Assembly: GCF_900103445.1 (NCBI RefSeq)
Contig: NZ_FNHS01000007.1
Location: 1-64,000 of the forward strand
Origin: Methylobacterium phyllostachyos
Lineage (GTDB): Bacteria; Pseudomonadota; Alphaproteobacteria; Rhizobiales; Beijerinckiaceae
Length of the DNA stretch: 64,000 nt
Direction: 5' to 3'
Below are positions 16,583 to 25,434 of this stretch, piece after piece; the first letter of the stretch is position 1, and the number at the start of each line of letters is the position of its first letter. The position numbers and the translations under genes were made by a program. The notes beneath the pieces are model-generated. The model was not told where the DNA came from. It saw only the letters and a program-made list of their open reading frames with translations, and did no database searches.

Positions 16583-17989
16583 ATGACCCAGGACATCATC
16601 TTCTCCGACGCGACCCGGCTCGCCGAACTGATCCGAAGCAAAAAGCTCTCGCCCGTCGAGGTCGTGCGAGCGCACCTCGACCGCATTGAGGTCGTCGACC
16701 CCAAGGTCAACGCCATCGTCACCGTCGCGGAGGGCGCGCTCGCCGCCGCGAAGGAGGCCGAGGCGGCGGTCATGGCGGGTAAGGACATCGGCCCGCTCCA
16801 CGGCGTGCCCTTCACCGCGAAGGACTCCATCGACACCGCCGGGGTGATGACCCAGCGCGGCTCGCCGATCTTCAAGGGCCGCACCCCCGATACCGACGCG
16901 ACCAGCGTCGCCCGCATGAAGAAGGCCGGCGGCATCCTGCTCGCCAAGACCAACCTTCCCGAGTTCTCCTACTGGATCGAGAGCGACAACCTGCTCTCCG
17001 GCCGCTCCAACAATCCCTGGAACCTGAGCCGCACGCCCGGCGGCTCCAGCGGCGGCGAGTCAGCGGCCATCGCGGCGGGCATGTCGCCGTTCGGGCTCGG
17101 CACCGACCTCGCCATCTCGGTGCGCGGCCCGGCCGCCCAGACCGGCATTGTGTCCCTCAAGGCCACCCACGGGCGCGTGCCCATGACCGGCATCTGGCCG
17201 CGGGCGCCCCGCCGCTTCTGGCACGTCGGCCCGATGGCGCGCTCGATCCGCGACCTCGCGCTCGCCTTCTCGCAACTGGCTGGCCCCGACGGGCAGGACG
17301 CCTTCGCGACCAGCACCGTCCCGTTCGACGCCGGCCTCGGCGCCGCACCGGACCGCAAGCTCCGCGTGGGTTGGATGGTCGGGCCGGGCTTCGGTCCCAT
17401 CGACACCCAGGTCGCGGCAACGGTGAAGGCGGCCGCCGAGGCACTGAAGGGCGAGGGTCACCACGTCGAGGAGGTACGCATCCCGGCGCTGGAGCGAGAC
17501 TTCGCCCTCGACGTGTTCAACAAGCTGCACGTCATGGAGATGAAGCCGGCCTTCCGCGAGGCGACGGCCGGGCATGAGGATCAGATGTACAGGATGGCCA
17601 AGACGATGCTGTCGCTGCCCGACACCACGGTGGACGACTACGTCGCGGCCGAGCAGGCGGCGGAGCGGCTCCGGGACGGCTTCGCCGCCTATTTCCGGGA
17701 CTTCGACGTGCTCCTGACCCCCGTGCTGCCGGTGCCGGCGCACGAGCACGGCATCGGCGAGCTCGTCGTCAACGGCGAGACGGTCGACCTGACCTACCTG
17801 CAGGGCGCGACCGTACCGCTGAACGTCACCGGCCTGCCCGGGCTGTCGATGCGGTTCGGGACGAGCCGCGCGGGCTTGCCGATCAACATGCAGTTGGTGG
17901 GAAGCTGGCAGGCGGAGACGACGATCCTGCACGCGGCCTCGGTGCTGGAGGCCGTGAGCCCGGTCCGGGGCCTGCACCCGAGCCTGTGA
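16583..17989 (+). CDS. Amidase-signature family hydrolase
   Basis: 468 residues, the usual length. The Ser-cisSer-Lys triad is visible: Lys80 in FTAKDS, Ser155 in GGSSGGES and Ser179 in LAISVRGPAA, with the 24-residue spacing between the serines seen in the family. The residues before the nucleophile are DLAIS, where most members have GGS in the oxyanion loop; this is a subfamily difference or altered specificity. Cytoplasmic, hydrolyses a carboxylic amide; substrate unknown. Regulated by the divergent TetR gene through paired operators, so probably induced by a foreign or signal amide. Confidence 0.88.
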   Translation: MTQDIIFSDATRLAELIRSKKLSPVEVVRAHLDRIEVVDPKVNAIVTVAEGALAAAKEAEAAVMAGKDIGPLHGVPFTAKDSIDTAGVMTQRGSPIFKGRTPDTDATSVARMKKAGGILLAKTNLPEFSYWIESDNLLSGRSNNPWNLSRTPGGSSGGESAAIAAGMSPFGLGTDLAISVRGPAAQTGIVSLKATHGRVPMTGIWPRAPRRFWHVGPMARSIRDLALAFSQLAGPDGQDAFATSTVPFDAGLGAAPDRKLRVGWMVGPGFGPIDTQVAATVKAAAEALKGEGHHVEEVRIPALERDFALDVFNKLHVMEMKPAFREATAGHEDQMYRMAKTMLSLPDTTVDDYVAAEQAAERLRDGFAAYFRDFDVLLTPVLPVPAHEHGIGELVVNGETVDLTYLQGATVPLNVTGLPGLSMRFGTSRAGLPINMQLVGSWQAETTILHAASVLEAVSPVRGLHPSL

Positions 17990-18000
17990 CACGTGAGACC

Positions 18001-18024
18001 GGGGCCGGAGATCCGTCCGGCCCC
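18001..18024 (+). terminator. Terminator-like hairpin after the amidase gene
   Basis: GGGGCCGGA (18001-18009) and TCCGGCCCC (18016-18024), perfect 9-bp stem, 6-nt loop, 11 bp after the stop codon. The rest of 18025-18315 has no gene; it contains the 62-bp repeat at 18218. Confidence 0.6.
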
Positions 18025-18217
18025 GGACCGCCGGGACGGCGAAACCTCGCGGGGTTGTCGATGACAGGACAGGCGGCAACGAGCGAAGGATGTTGTGGCC
18101 GCCCGAGCGACCACTCCATCTCCATGGCAGCTCTCGGGCTCCAAGCGGGCATTCGCGTGGTTGCAACTGCAGGTCCGCTGATGGCGCAACGCTGTCAGGC
18201 GTTCGCTCGGATCGACC

Positions 18218-18279
18218 GTCCGCTTTTCAGGTTCGCCACCCGAGACCAGATTGGCGGAAATCCACCCTGTGCGGATATT
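18218..18279. repeat. Dispersed intergenic repeat, copy B (62 bp)
   Basis: Same-orientation partner of 4264-4325; conserved blocks GTCCGCTTTT and AAATCCACCC in identical register. Confidence 0.55.
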
Positions 18280-18315
18280 TGCTGTCGACTGTTTCTAACG
18301 CAGTCCCGCCCTCGA

Positions 18316-19494
18316 TCATGGCACAATGAAGTGCGGCACGAACTGCGATGTGTCGTTCGAGATCGGCCCCGCACTTTCGCGCAGGATCATCCCAGCCGGC
18401 TCGTCGCCCACCACCCACGATCCGATGACGACGCGCCGCCCGTCGAACTCCGGGATCGGCGCCAGGGCTTGGCGGACGTAACCGCCCTCGGCGTAGGGGC
18501 CGTCCTCAGCGGCAGAGACCTGGCCGTCGGTGACAATCATCACGTTCGCGCCCTCACGCCCTGGCAGGGGCTTGCGGGCAAAGCTCTTGCCCAGCGCGAC
18601 CTTGCGCGGGTCGTTCTCGAAATAGGCCGGCAGCAGGTTCGGATGGCCGGGGTGGCGCTCCCAGAGAAGGGGTAGGATGCCCTTGTTGCTCAGAACCATC
18701 TTCCAGGCCGGCTCGATGAATGTCGTGCCGCTGGCGGCGATCGCCGGGCCGAAGCTGTCCCGCAGGAGCCATTCCCACGGGTAGAGCTTGAACAGCAGGC
18801 GGACTGGCTCGCCGCCGCGATCGACGAACGTCTGGCGACCGCCCTCATGGCGTAGGCCTATGTTTGACACGTCAACAAGGCGCACCTTCAAACCGGCCTG
18901 TGCGGCGCAGTCCGCGAGGTATCCAACCGTGCCACTATCTTCGGGGAACTCCGTCATGCAGGTCAGGTGCAGCCTGTCGCCAACTTTGGCCCGGATCTCG
19001 ACGAGGCGGGCGAGCAGGCGCTCGTGGACGGCGTTGAATTGGTCGGCGCCCGCCGGCAGCGCGCCGCTCGAGCGCATATCCTCCAGCCAGCGCCACTGGA
19101 ACACCGCCGTCTCGAATAGGGCGGTCGGCGTGTCCGCGTTGTACTCCAGGAGCTTTGCCGGGCCGGTGCCGTCGTAGGCCAGATCGAAGCGGCCGTAGAG
19201 ATGCGGGTCGCAGGCGCGATGGCTGTGCGTTACCAGTGCGTGCGCCCAGTCCGGGATGCCGAGCCGCCGCATCAACGCCGGGCTCTCTACGATCTCGGCA
19301 GCGAGGTCGAGGCACAGCCGGTGCAGCTCTGCGGTAGGCACCTCGAGGTCCTCCTCGATCTGCGGGAGGGTGAAGCTGTAGCCTGCGTTCTCGCACCAGA
19401 CAGTGTGCCGATCTTCGCTGGTGTGAAAATCGTAGCCGACCTCAATGGCGATCTCGCGCCAGTCTCCACGTGGGTTGAGAATGTGGCGGCGCAT
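18316..19494 (-). CDS. Glutathionylspermidine synthase-like ATP-grasp protein (YgiC/YjfC family)
   Basis: 392 residues. Family hallmarks are GRFDLAYDGTGPAKLLEYNADTPTALFE near residue 105-130 (substrate and Mg/ATP contact region), LLFKLYPWEWLLRD, EPAWKMVLSNKGILPLLWE and the C-terminal VIGSWVVGDEPAGMILRES. These resemble the synthetase half of E. coli Gss without the amidase half; the true product of the stand-alone family is not established. ATG 19494 overlaps the stop of the upstream gene (TGATG); a GTG at 19497 would give GTGA. Both imply tight coupling to the YgiB-like gene, as in E. coli ygiBC. Confidence 0.88.
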   Translation of the reverse strand: MRRHILNPRGDWREIAIEVGYDFHTSEDRHTVWCENAGYSFTLPQIEEDLEVPTAELHRLCLDLAAEIVESPALMRRLGIPDWAHALVTHSHRACDPHLYGRFDLAYDGTGPAKLLEYNADTPTALFETAVFQWRWLEDMRSSGALPAGADQFNAVHERLLARLVEIRAKVGDRLHLTCMTEFPEDSGTVGYLADCAAQAGLKVRLVDVSNIGLRHEGGRQTFVDRGGEPVRLLFKLYPWEWLLRDSFGPAIAASGTTFIEPAWKMVLSNKGILPLLWERHPGHPNLLPAYFENDPRKVALGKSFARKPLPGREGANVMIVTDGQVSAAEDGPYAEGGYVRQALAPIPEFDGRRVVIGSWVVGDEPAGMILRESAGPISNDTSQFVPHFIVP

Positions 19495-19853
19495 CACCCA
19501 CCTGCCCCGTGGGCAGCCACCGCACGGCCCGATCCGCCAAAACCTCCGAACGTCGTGGTGCCAGTGTTAGCACGCGCTTCAGACGCGCCGGTTGAGGTGC
19601 CAGCTTGGAAGGACCCACCATGCCCACCGGACGGCGAGGCCCCAGTACTCCGGCCTGGGGGATCCTGTGCGAGTGAGCGACCGTCATTGCACCCCGGCGA
19701 GGTGGTGCGTCCGTCGCGGTCGCAGCCGGATCGAGCCGGGTTTTCCACCACCTGCTGCGGTTGGGGGCTCGGCGAGGCGCTCCGGTTGTATTGCCAGCCG
19801 GCGAGCGCAGTCGAGCCGAGCAGCACCAGAGTGACTTGATGCGACCGCTTCAT
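19494..19853 (-). CDS. YgiB-like small envelope protein
   Basis: 119 residues from ATG 19853. It starts like E. coli YgiB (MKRSHQVTLVLLGSTALAGW) and continues with a Ser/Thr/Gly/Gln-rich tail ending in repeated Gly-Gly stretches (TTTFGGFGGSGRAVAAHGAGG), similar in style to the YgiB/UPF0441 tail. The expected lipobox cysteine is absent: the segment reads LAGW rather than LAGC, so it would be a membrane-anchored or cleaved protein rather than a lipoprotein. A single CDRDG/PGC pair remains. The family call rests mainly on coupling to a YgiC gene. Confidence 0.6.
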   Translation of the reverse strand: MKRSHQVTLVLLGSTALAGWQYNRSASPSPQPQQVVENPARSGCDRDGRTTSPGCNDGRSLAQDPPGRSTGASPSGGHGGSFQAGTSTGASEARANTGTTTFGGFGGSGRAVAAHGAGG

Positions 19854-20334
19854 AGCCGGCCTGCTGCGCTCGCCCGCTGGGGTCGAACGCAGCGTTGGAG
19901 CAGCGCGACGGCCAAAGATCGGTTGAGCACCGCGCCGCAGCATCGGGGATCCTCTCTTTTCGATCCAGACTTTACCCGAGGGTCGGTTACTTTCTTGTTT
20001 TGAATGCGATCCCCGCGTCAAAAACTTAGGTCGGCGGTCCAACGGGTAATTCTGCACCCGCGCAGCGTGAGCAACTGGCAGCAACGCCGTGGGGAAATCT
20101 AACTCCCGGAACGGTTGAGCGTCTTGGCGATCGGCGCAAGCGTCATCGATCCGATGCCCGAGAGGTTCGCAGCCCAAGCGTCCCACTTGGGGAGGCATCG
20201 CGAAAATATACACGCTGGGGCGCAGCGCTGGGCCCGGGCGCCGCTGTGGCGACGGAAGCCAGTAAGCCGGTTGATCGCCGTTATCATATCGCTCGGCGTT
20301 GGAGCTTAGGGCGGCGGGAGTTAAAACGCGTGCC
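19854..20334. other. Intergenic stretch, no gene seen
   Basis: Frames are open here on the minus strand but show no coding character or binding sites. It must hold divergent promoters for the YgiB-like gene and the 20335 gene; I could not identify hexamers with confidence. Confidence 0.4.
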
Positions 20335-20712
20335 ATGTTCGATGATGCGGCCGCTCGGCGCTATCTCACAGGATTGGCCCCGGTCGCTCGGGGGTCGGTG
20401 CGCTGGCTGATCTATGACGATATCCGGCAGTGGGTTTCGGTAGTTGATGGCGAGATCGCCCCGCTGCGAGAGGACTGCGAGCAGGTGCTGAGAGCATCGA
20501 AGGAAGGCAACGTCAGAGCATCCTTCGTCGATGCGATCCGTGAGTTCCTTGCCGAAGGGACCGATTGCATCCCGCAGATCGTCGCCCTCTCGTGCGCCGT
20601 GTTGCTGCAGAGCGATGGTAATCTCGATGCGGTTTTCGCCCGGATACAGTCTGGCGTGATGGCAACCCTCGTCTATCCCCAGGATGTATTCGTTCGCCCG
20701 GTCGCCGCGTGA
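20335..20712 (+). CDS. Hypothetical cytoplasmic protein, 125 residues
   Basis: Starts at ATG 20335, with GGGAG about 13 bp upstream. The product is acidic and helix-rich (MFDDAAARRYLTGLAPVARGSVRWLIYDDI…), without signal peptide or membrane segment, and ends PQDVFVRPVAA. No recognised motif. It is followed after 128 bp by the PilZ gene on the same strand, which may or may not be co-transcribed. Confidence 0.55.
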   Translation: MFDDAAARRYLTGLAPVARGSVRWLIYDDIRQWVSVVDGEIAPLREDCEQVLRASKEGNVRASFVDAIREFLAEGTDCIPQIVALSCAVLLQSDGNLDAVFARIQSGVMATLVYPQDVFVRPVAA

Positions 20713-20840
20713 TTGGGCCCAGCGCAGTTGCGGGCCGGTATGCCGTATCCGATGGAGATCCAGACAATTCGAGTATTTGTCGTGATTGGCCCTCCACCGG
20801 TCCCGTGCATGCTATGACGCGATAGCTGAGGACACCTTGA

Positions 20841-21140
20841 ATGATCGAGCGTCGGGCGGAAAATCGGACCCGCCTCAATATCCCCGGCATGATCTTGATC
20901 GACGAGCATAGGACGGTGCCCTGCATCATCGCCGACCGCTCAGCGACCGGCATTCGGGTTACGCTGCCGAACACCGAAACCCTGCCGGACGTCTTCATCC
21001 TCACCTTCGACGACACCGGTGAGGCGCTCGTCTGTCGCGCAGCTTGGCGAAAGGCTGACCAGATCGGCTGCATCGCCGATGTGCTGGTTACCGCTTGGCT
21101 GGTGCAATCGTCACGTGGGCCGCAGGTAGCCTGGCACTGA
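20841..21140 (+). CDS. Single-domain PilZ protein
   Basis: 99 residues. The c-di-GMP-binding signature is present in both halves: ERRAENR at residues 3-9 (RxxxR) and DRSATGIRV at about 31-39 (D/NxSxxG). A beta-rich core follows with a typical AAWRKADQIGC near the end. No additional domain, so it would act as a small c-di-GMP adaptor or reporter protein in the cytoplasm. Partner genes are not obvious from the neighbourhood. Small PilZ proteins of this type are numerous in Methylobacterium. Confidence 0.85.
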   Translation: MIERRAENRTRLNIPGMILIDEHRTVPCIIADRSATGIRVTLPNTETLPDVFILTFDDTGEALVCRAAWRKADQIGCIADVLVTAWLVQSSRGPQVAWH

Positions 21141-21505
21141 TCCACCACGCCACTTCAACGCCCGCAGCCGGGTCAGCCGCGCGGTGGCGCCAAGCTGTCC
21201 TCAGCTGATCACCTCTAGGATGGTCAACCGCCACGGATGAGGTCACAGGCCTGAGCAGATCGTATCGAGCCGCCCGACTTCGCTCCGAACGCCGTCTTCA
21301 GCCAACGCTAGACGTCAGCGCAGGTGAAGGGTCTACCGCGGAGCACCCCGCGACCAAGTCTGCTTCGATGCATCCGCCGTGCAGAAGCGGATTTTCGTCG
21401 ATCGCCCAGCAACCTCTCGAGTTGGGGGCCGTGAGTACGCAGGAGCGCTAGGGTCCGTTGTTGGGCGGCCATGAGGCCGATGAACGCCGGACGGAACCCA
21501 TCCTC
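21141..21505. other. Intergenic stretch between convergent genes
   Basis: No supported gene, repeat or strong hairpin seen. Some stretches look like decayed coding sequence, but I could not identify any. Confidence 0.4.
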
Positions 21506-23065
21506 TCAGGCAGCCTTCGCCGCCTCAGCACCCGCGCTGTTCAGCCCACGCTTGCGGGCGACGGCTTCCGCTCGCCAGTTGCGCATCAACCGCCGCCTGA
21601 CGCCCCGCCAGCTCATGGCCGGCACCGGCGAGACGGGATCGATCAGGGCGCTCAGGGCTCGCGAGTAATCCAGGACCAGACCGGGGGTCCACGTCATCGC
21701 ACTGGCGCCGTTGCGCATGAGCGCAGCCGCCCAAAATTCCGGGCTCAGCACCGCGCGCGCCAACCTGCGCCACGGCGTGCCATCGCTGCAAAAGCTGCCC
21801 TCGACAGCAGCGTCGAGGGCGTTGGCCACGACCGTTGAACAGTTTCGGCCGACGAGATTGTAGGTCGCGTCCCGGCGATAGTTGCTCCAGAACGCGCGTA
21901 GGCGACCGCCGTCGATGCCTTGAAGGGTGACCACCACGGTCGCCTCGCACCAATCGGCCGCCTCTTCGCGGTAACTCGGCAGGAAGCGGCCCGGCACGTT
22001 GTTCTCGGGACCGGCGCGCAGGATCCCGCGCAGGTTGTCGGGCGACCGCTCGATCTCCACGGCGGGGTAATGGCTCAGATATAGGGGGCCTTCGCTGAGA
22101 AGGTCCCCGCGGGAGCCGTTCCCTCCATAAGAGGCCGCCAGCTCCATGGCCGCGTGGCCGGTGGAGATATGCCCCACCCCATTCACCGAAACGACGTAGC
22201 GGTGGACGAGCCGGCGCCGAGCCGGAATTTTTGCCGTCCCGGTGGGTGTCCAAACATAGACCCTGACGGTGTCCGAGCCGCCCGCCTGCCTGAATGCGCT
22301 GGGGGATTCCGGCAGGCGCCGTAGGCGCAGGCCGAGGATCATGACCTTGGTACCGGACAGCATCAAGAAGGCGCCGATGCTGAAACCGACCGTGCCGGCA
22401 TACCATGTCGGGTAAGGCTGCAGGGTGAGGATTCCAAGGAGGACGCCGAGCCCCCCATGCACCACCGCCCAGTGCCAGCCGGGGAAGCGCAGGACGTGCG
22501 AAAGGACGATCCGCGACAGGCCATCGAACAGGAAAGCAGTACCGAACAGCATCGCGAGGAGGAACGTGCTCGAGGCCGAAGCGAGCATCGTCAGGACGGC
22601 CACAACGAGGAGGATCGCGGTTTTGAGCAAGCGCAGCCGTCGCGCGGCCCCGGTGGCGACTAGGCCGCGTACGCCCGAGCTCGCAGCCTCGAACACAAGG
22701 AGGAGGCCGAACCAGCGATCCGGGATATGCGTCGCACCATCGAGGGCATCGATCACCAAGGCGCCGCCGAGTCCCGTCCAGACCAAGCCCACGCCGGCGA
22801 CGCCCCCCCAACGGCGGTGGACCGCTTCGCGTCCCACCAGCAGCAGCCACAAAGGCAGAGGCCGCGGGTTCATCGAAGTGCTGGTTTTTGCGAGCAGCAT
22901 TGCTTCGTCAGGATCGCTCCCGCGCTTGGCTTCGGCTAGGCGGAGGATGCCCTGCACCTTCGGGCTGAGCGGCGCTGGGGCAGACGCGCCATCGCCGGGC
23001 AGGTCGGGCGACACCTCACCCGTCAACACATCGATCTGGTGATTCGGCGTTGAAGAAAGGGTCAT
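21506..23065 (-). CDS. HdeD/DUF308-like membrane protein fused to a putative permuted NlpC/P60-type hydrolase domain
   Basis: 519 residues from ATG 23065 (AGGG element ~10 bp upstream). Residues ~70-250 form about six hydrophobic segments with the spacing of HdeD-type (DUF308) proteins. Residues ~265-490 are soluble: HRYVVSVNGVGHISTGHAAMELA supplies conserved-looking histidines and YNLVGRNCSTVVANALDAAV a cysteine. The His-before-Cys order and the NCSTVVANAL helix are those of circularly permuted NlpC/P60 (LRAT/YaeF-like) thiol hydrolases. That reading is inference from motif style; no close family is recognised. Monocistronic. A membrane-tethered hydrolase or acyltransferase acting on lipid or cell wall is plausible. 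Confidence 0.6.
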   Translation of the reverse strand: MTLSSTPNHQIDVLTGEVSPDLPGDGASAPAPLSPKVQGILRLAEAKRGSDPDEAMLLAKTSTSMNPRPLPLWLLLVGREAVHRRWGGVAGVGLVWTGLGGALVIDALDGATHIPDRWFGLLLVFEAASSGVRGLVATGAARRLRLLKTAILLVVAVLTMLASASSTFLLAMLFGTAFLFDGLSRIVLSHVLRFPGWHWAVVHGGLGVLLGILTLQPYPTWYAGTVGFSIGAFLMLSGTKVMILGLRLRRLPESPSAFRQAGGSDTVRVYVWTPTGTAKIPARRRLVHRYVVSVNGVGHISTGHAAMELAASYGGNGSRGDLLSEGPLYLSHYPAVEIERSPDNLRGILRAGPENNVPGRFLPSYREEAADWCEATVVVTLQGIDGGRLRAFWSNYRRDATYNLVGRNCSTVVANALDAAVEGSFCSDGTPWRRLARAVLSPEFWAAALMRNGASAMTWTPGLVLDYSRALSALIDPVSPVPAMSWRGVRRRLMRNWRAEAVARKRGLNSAGAEAAKAA

Positions 23066-23296
23066 GCGAAGAAAGCCCTGACGCGTCATTGCCGCCAGCC
23101 GAGGAACCAGAAGAGAACGAAAGCCGGGCGCCTTGATCCTGCTTCAGCCAGTTTTGTTTTGGTAAGAATTTGGCTCGAAACAACTTTTCCACAATGCGAT
23201 GCTGGCCATCTTAAGATAGATTGCCGTGCGCCCCATCGCATGACGCTTGGTAGCGCCGGAGTGCCATCGTGAGCTCCAGCAATCCTGCGGGCGTTC

Positions 23297-24418
23297 TTAT
23301 TTGAGGTGGTAGGCGACGCCGGCGATCAGCGCCTTCTCCTCGGTGTTGAGTGTCTTCCGCGGATCTCCGCCAAATTTGTTGTGCCAATACTGGAAGCCGA
23401 CGAACACCTCGACCCGGTTGGGCGTGTTCTCGAGCAGCTGCCCGACATCCAGGACCAGGTTGGTTTGCGAGACGAATTCAACCTGCGTCTGGTTGTCATT
23501 GATGAAGCCGTAGCGTCCCTTGGGCAGGATCAGGGTGTTGAAGCCGGCCAGTGCCAGGGGCAGGCCAGTGAATGCCAGCGGGATAGTGTAGGTCAGCTCG
23601 AATTCCGGCGTCATCTTGTACTCGACGCTGCGGAAATGTGAGTAATCGAATCCCGGAGTCAGATTTGGTTGGATGGGGCTTCCGGCCAGACCGTTGCGGG
23701 AGAACTCCTTGTAACCTTGGACCTTCAGGTTCACGAACCCGTCCGGCACGTCAAACGCAAAGCTGACCCCGAAGGTGCCAGCACGCTTCTCGGAATCGAA
23801 GGTCGTGTCCTTGGTGTTGATGTCGGCCCCAAACGACAGCCCGATATCCTTCACTAAGCCCGGAATGGCGAAGACATCGGTGTCGAAGATCTTGTTCGGG
23901 CTCAGGACGCCTCGGTAGATCAGGTAGACCTCGGTCGCGCCGAAATCCTTCTTAAAATTCACCTTGTCGCCCGCCGGGTCCTGGGGTCCGGACCGGAGGA
24001 TGTCGAGGGAAATCAGGTTGGTGCCGTAGGCCCAGGAATCGGCGTGGAACAGGTTGACCACGTTCTTGGGCACCTCAACAGGCTCCCCGCGGCTGCCGAC
24101 GCGTGGCACGTAGATACCGGGCTCCGCGGACGGCCCTTGGAAACGGTAGCTGACCACCGTGTCGGAGAATGAGAAGAACGACGGTGGCGGGGCGGCCATC
24201 ACGGTCGCGGCGGCGACAGGAACCCCGGCCTCCTGTCGGTTCGGCCCGGTCGAGGCCCATTGCGTCGTGTTAAGCGTTTGGTCGAGGGCTTGGGCGAGGG
24301 CTTGGGCGAGCGGCGTCTGCGCGGGCGTGCCCGCCTCGGTCTCGGACCGGGCAGCGCCGATGCCAAGCAGCACGGACGCTGCGATCAGGAAGCCCGTTGC
24401 GGGCAGGCCCATGCGCAT
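23297..24418 (-). CDS. Tsx-like outer-membrane channel
   Basis: 373 residues from ATG 24418 (GGGGAGAGG upstream). Signal peptide ~1-25, an Ala/Gln-rich linker, then a beta barrel from about residue 80: FFSFSDTVVSYRFQGP, NVVNLFHADSWAYGTNLISLDILRSG and GATEVYLIYRG match the pattern of the nucleoside channel Tsx family, and the protein closes with GFQYWHNKFGG…KALIAGVAYHLK. Likely passes nucleosides, nucleobases or similar small solutes through the outer membrane. It ends the molybdenum hydroxylase operon, 59 bp after the ABM gene, which suggests it imports the enzyme's substrate. A decayed second copy of its 3' end lies at 29671-29950. Confidence 0.82.
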   Translation of the reverse strand: MRMGLPATGFLIAASVLLGIGAARSETEAGTPAQTPLAQALAQALDQTLNTTQWASTGPNRQEAGVPVAAATVMAAPPPSFFSFSDTVVSYRFQGPSAEPGIYVPRVGSRGEPVEVPKNVVNLFHADSWAYGTNLISLDILRSGPQDPAGDKVNFKKDFGATEVYLIYRGVLSPNKIFDTDVFAIPGLVKDIGLSFGADINTKDTTFDSEKRAGTFGVSFAFDVPDGFVNLKVQGYKEFSRNGLAGSPIQPNLTPGFDYSHFRSVEYKMTPEFELTYTIPLAFTGLPLALAGFNTLILPKGRYGFINDNQTQVEFVSQTNLVLDVGQLLENTPNRVEVFVGFQYWHNKFGGDPRKTLNTEEKALIAGVAYHLK

Positions 24419-24477
24419 CGAGCCTCTCCCCGCCGGGCCGGCAGGTCGAGCCTGAGCGATCGGTGCGACCGGGTTCG

Positions 24478-25434
24478 TCACAGCACTTTCCAGAAGACCA
24501 GGATCATCACCGCATAGGCCGCGGCCAGCAGGCCGGCGCCCTTCATGTCGACGAAAGCCTGCTTGTCCCCGGCGGGCGCCAGCCACCAGCCGAGCCGCTG
24601 GGCGGCGAACGGCACGAGGCGCGCGGTGATCAGCACGCTGACGACGTTGCCGATGAACAGCGCCAGGGGGAAATCCAGCTTGAGAGTCCCAGCCAGGAAC
24701 GGCGTGCCGATCAGCAATCCCCAGAGGAACACCGTCGGGTACAGCGTCAGGAGGACGATCATGTTCATCTTCCACGCCGGCAGCGACGGGGCGCCCTCCG
24801 GCGTGGCATTCCGGAACCATTGCTCGAAACCGCTCTGGACCATCCGGGTGTGGAATTCGGCGGTCAGCGGCGCCGCTTCTTCGACCAGGGCCTGGCGCTC
24901 CGGAGAGTTCAGCCAGGCTTGCAGGTTGGCGTCGCTGTCGAACCGCAGGATCGCAACGAAGTCCTCCTGGACCCCCGGCACGGCCGGCTCGAGCCGATAG
25001 CCCTGCAGGCCGCGCGCGTGCGACTGGGCGGCCGCGACCTTCCGCTCCCAGCGAAGATATTCGGCCTCCATCCCGGGCTTCACCCGGGTGCTGATCACCG
25101 CCGAGACCGGGGCGGTACGGGCCGCGCTGGCATCGTCGGTGACGATGTGAACGTCGTCGCGGCCGACCAGCATCGGGGCGGCGCCCTCGATGCGGGATTG
25201 CCGCTCCGGCGAGCCCAGCCAGTGCCGGGCATGGTCCAGGCTGTCGAAGCGCTGCAGGATCACCCAATCGACCTGCAGCGGCGGGTGCGGCGGCATCAGC
25301 CGCTGCTCGATGAAGCCCGGAAACGTCGCCACCACCGCGCTGGTGTCGCCCTGCCACCGGGCGAAGGCGTCGGCGCTTTCCGGCCGGACGGTCGTCTGGG
25401 TGACGATGCTGACGCTCGCCGCTGACGTGCTCAT
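24478..25434 (-). CDS. Double ABM-domain protein with C-terminal membrane segments
   Basis: 318 residues. Residues ~8-100 and ~110-205 are two antibiotic-biosynthesis-monooxygenase (ferredoxin-like) domains with recognisable repeats: FARWQGDTSAVVATFPGFIEQRLMP / YLRWERKVAAAQSHARGLQGYRLEP and QRFDSLDHARHWLGSPERQ / LRFDSDANLQAWLNSPERQ. Residues ~220-318 contain three hydrophobic helices (IVLLTLYPTVFLWGLLIG, ALFIGNVVSVLITA, AAYAVMILVFWKVL). ATG overlaps the stop of the molybdenum gene (ATGA, 25431-25434), so it is part of that operon. ABM domains act as small oxygenases, haem-degrading proteins or simply binding modules; its job here is unknown. Confidence 0.82.
   Translation of the reverse strand: MSTSAASVSIVTQTTVRPESADAFARWQGDTSAVVATFPGFIEQRLMPPHPPLQVDWVILQRFDSLDHARHWLGSPERQSRIEGAAPMLVGRDDVHIVTDDASAARTAPVSAVISTRVKPGMEAEYLRWERKVAAAQSHARGLQGYRLEPAVPGVQEDFVAILRFDSDANLQAWLNSPERQALVEEAAPLTAEFHTRMVQSGFEQWFRNATPEGAPSLPAWKMNMIVLLTLYPTVFLWGLLIGTPFLAGTLKLDFPLALFIGNVVSVLITARLVPFAAQRLGWWLAPAGDKQAFVDMKGAGLLAAAYAVMILVFWKVL

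Noticed and set aside
18866..18877. TTGACACGTCAA palindrome
   Set aside because: Inside the YgiC-like coding sequence and single copy; no reason to call it a binding site.
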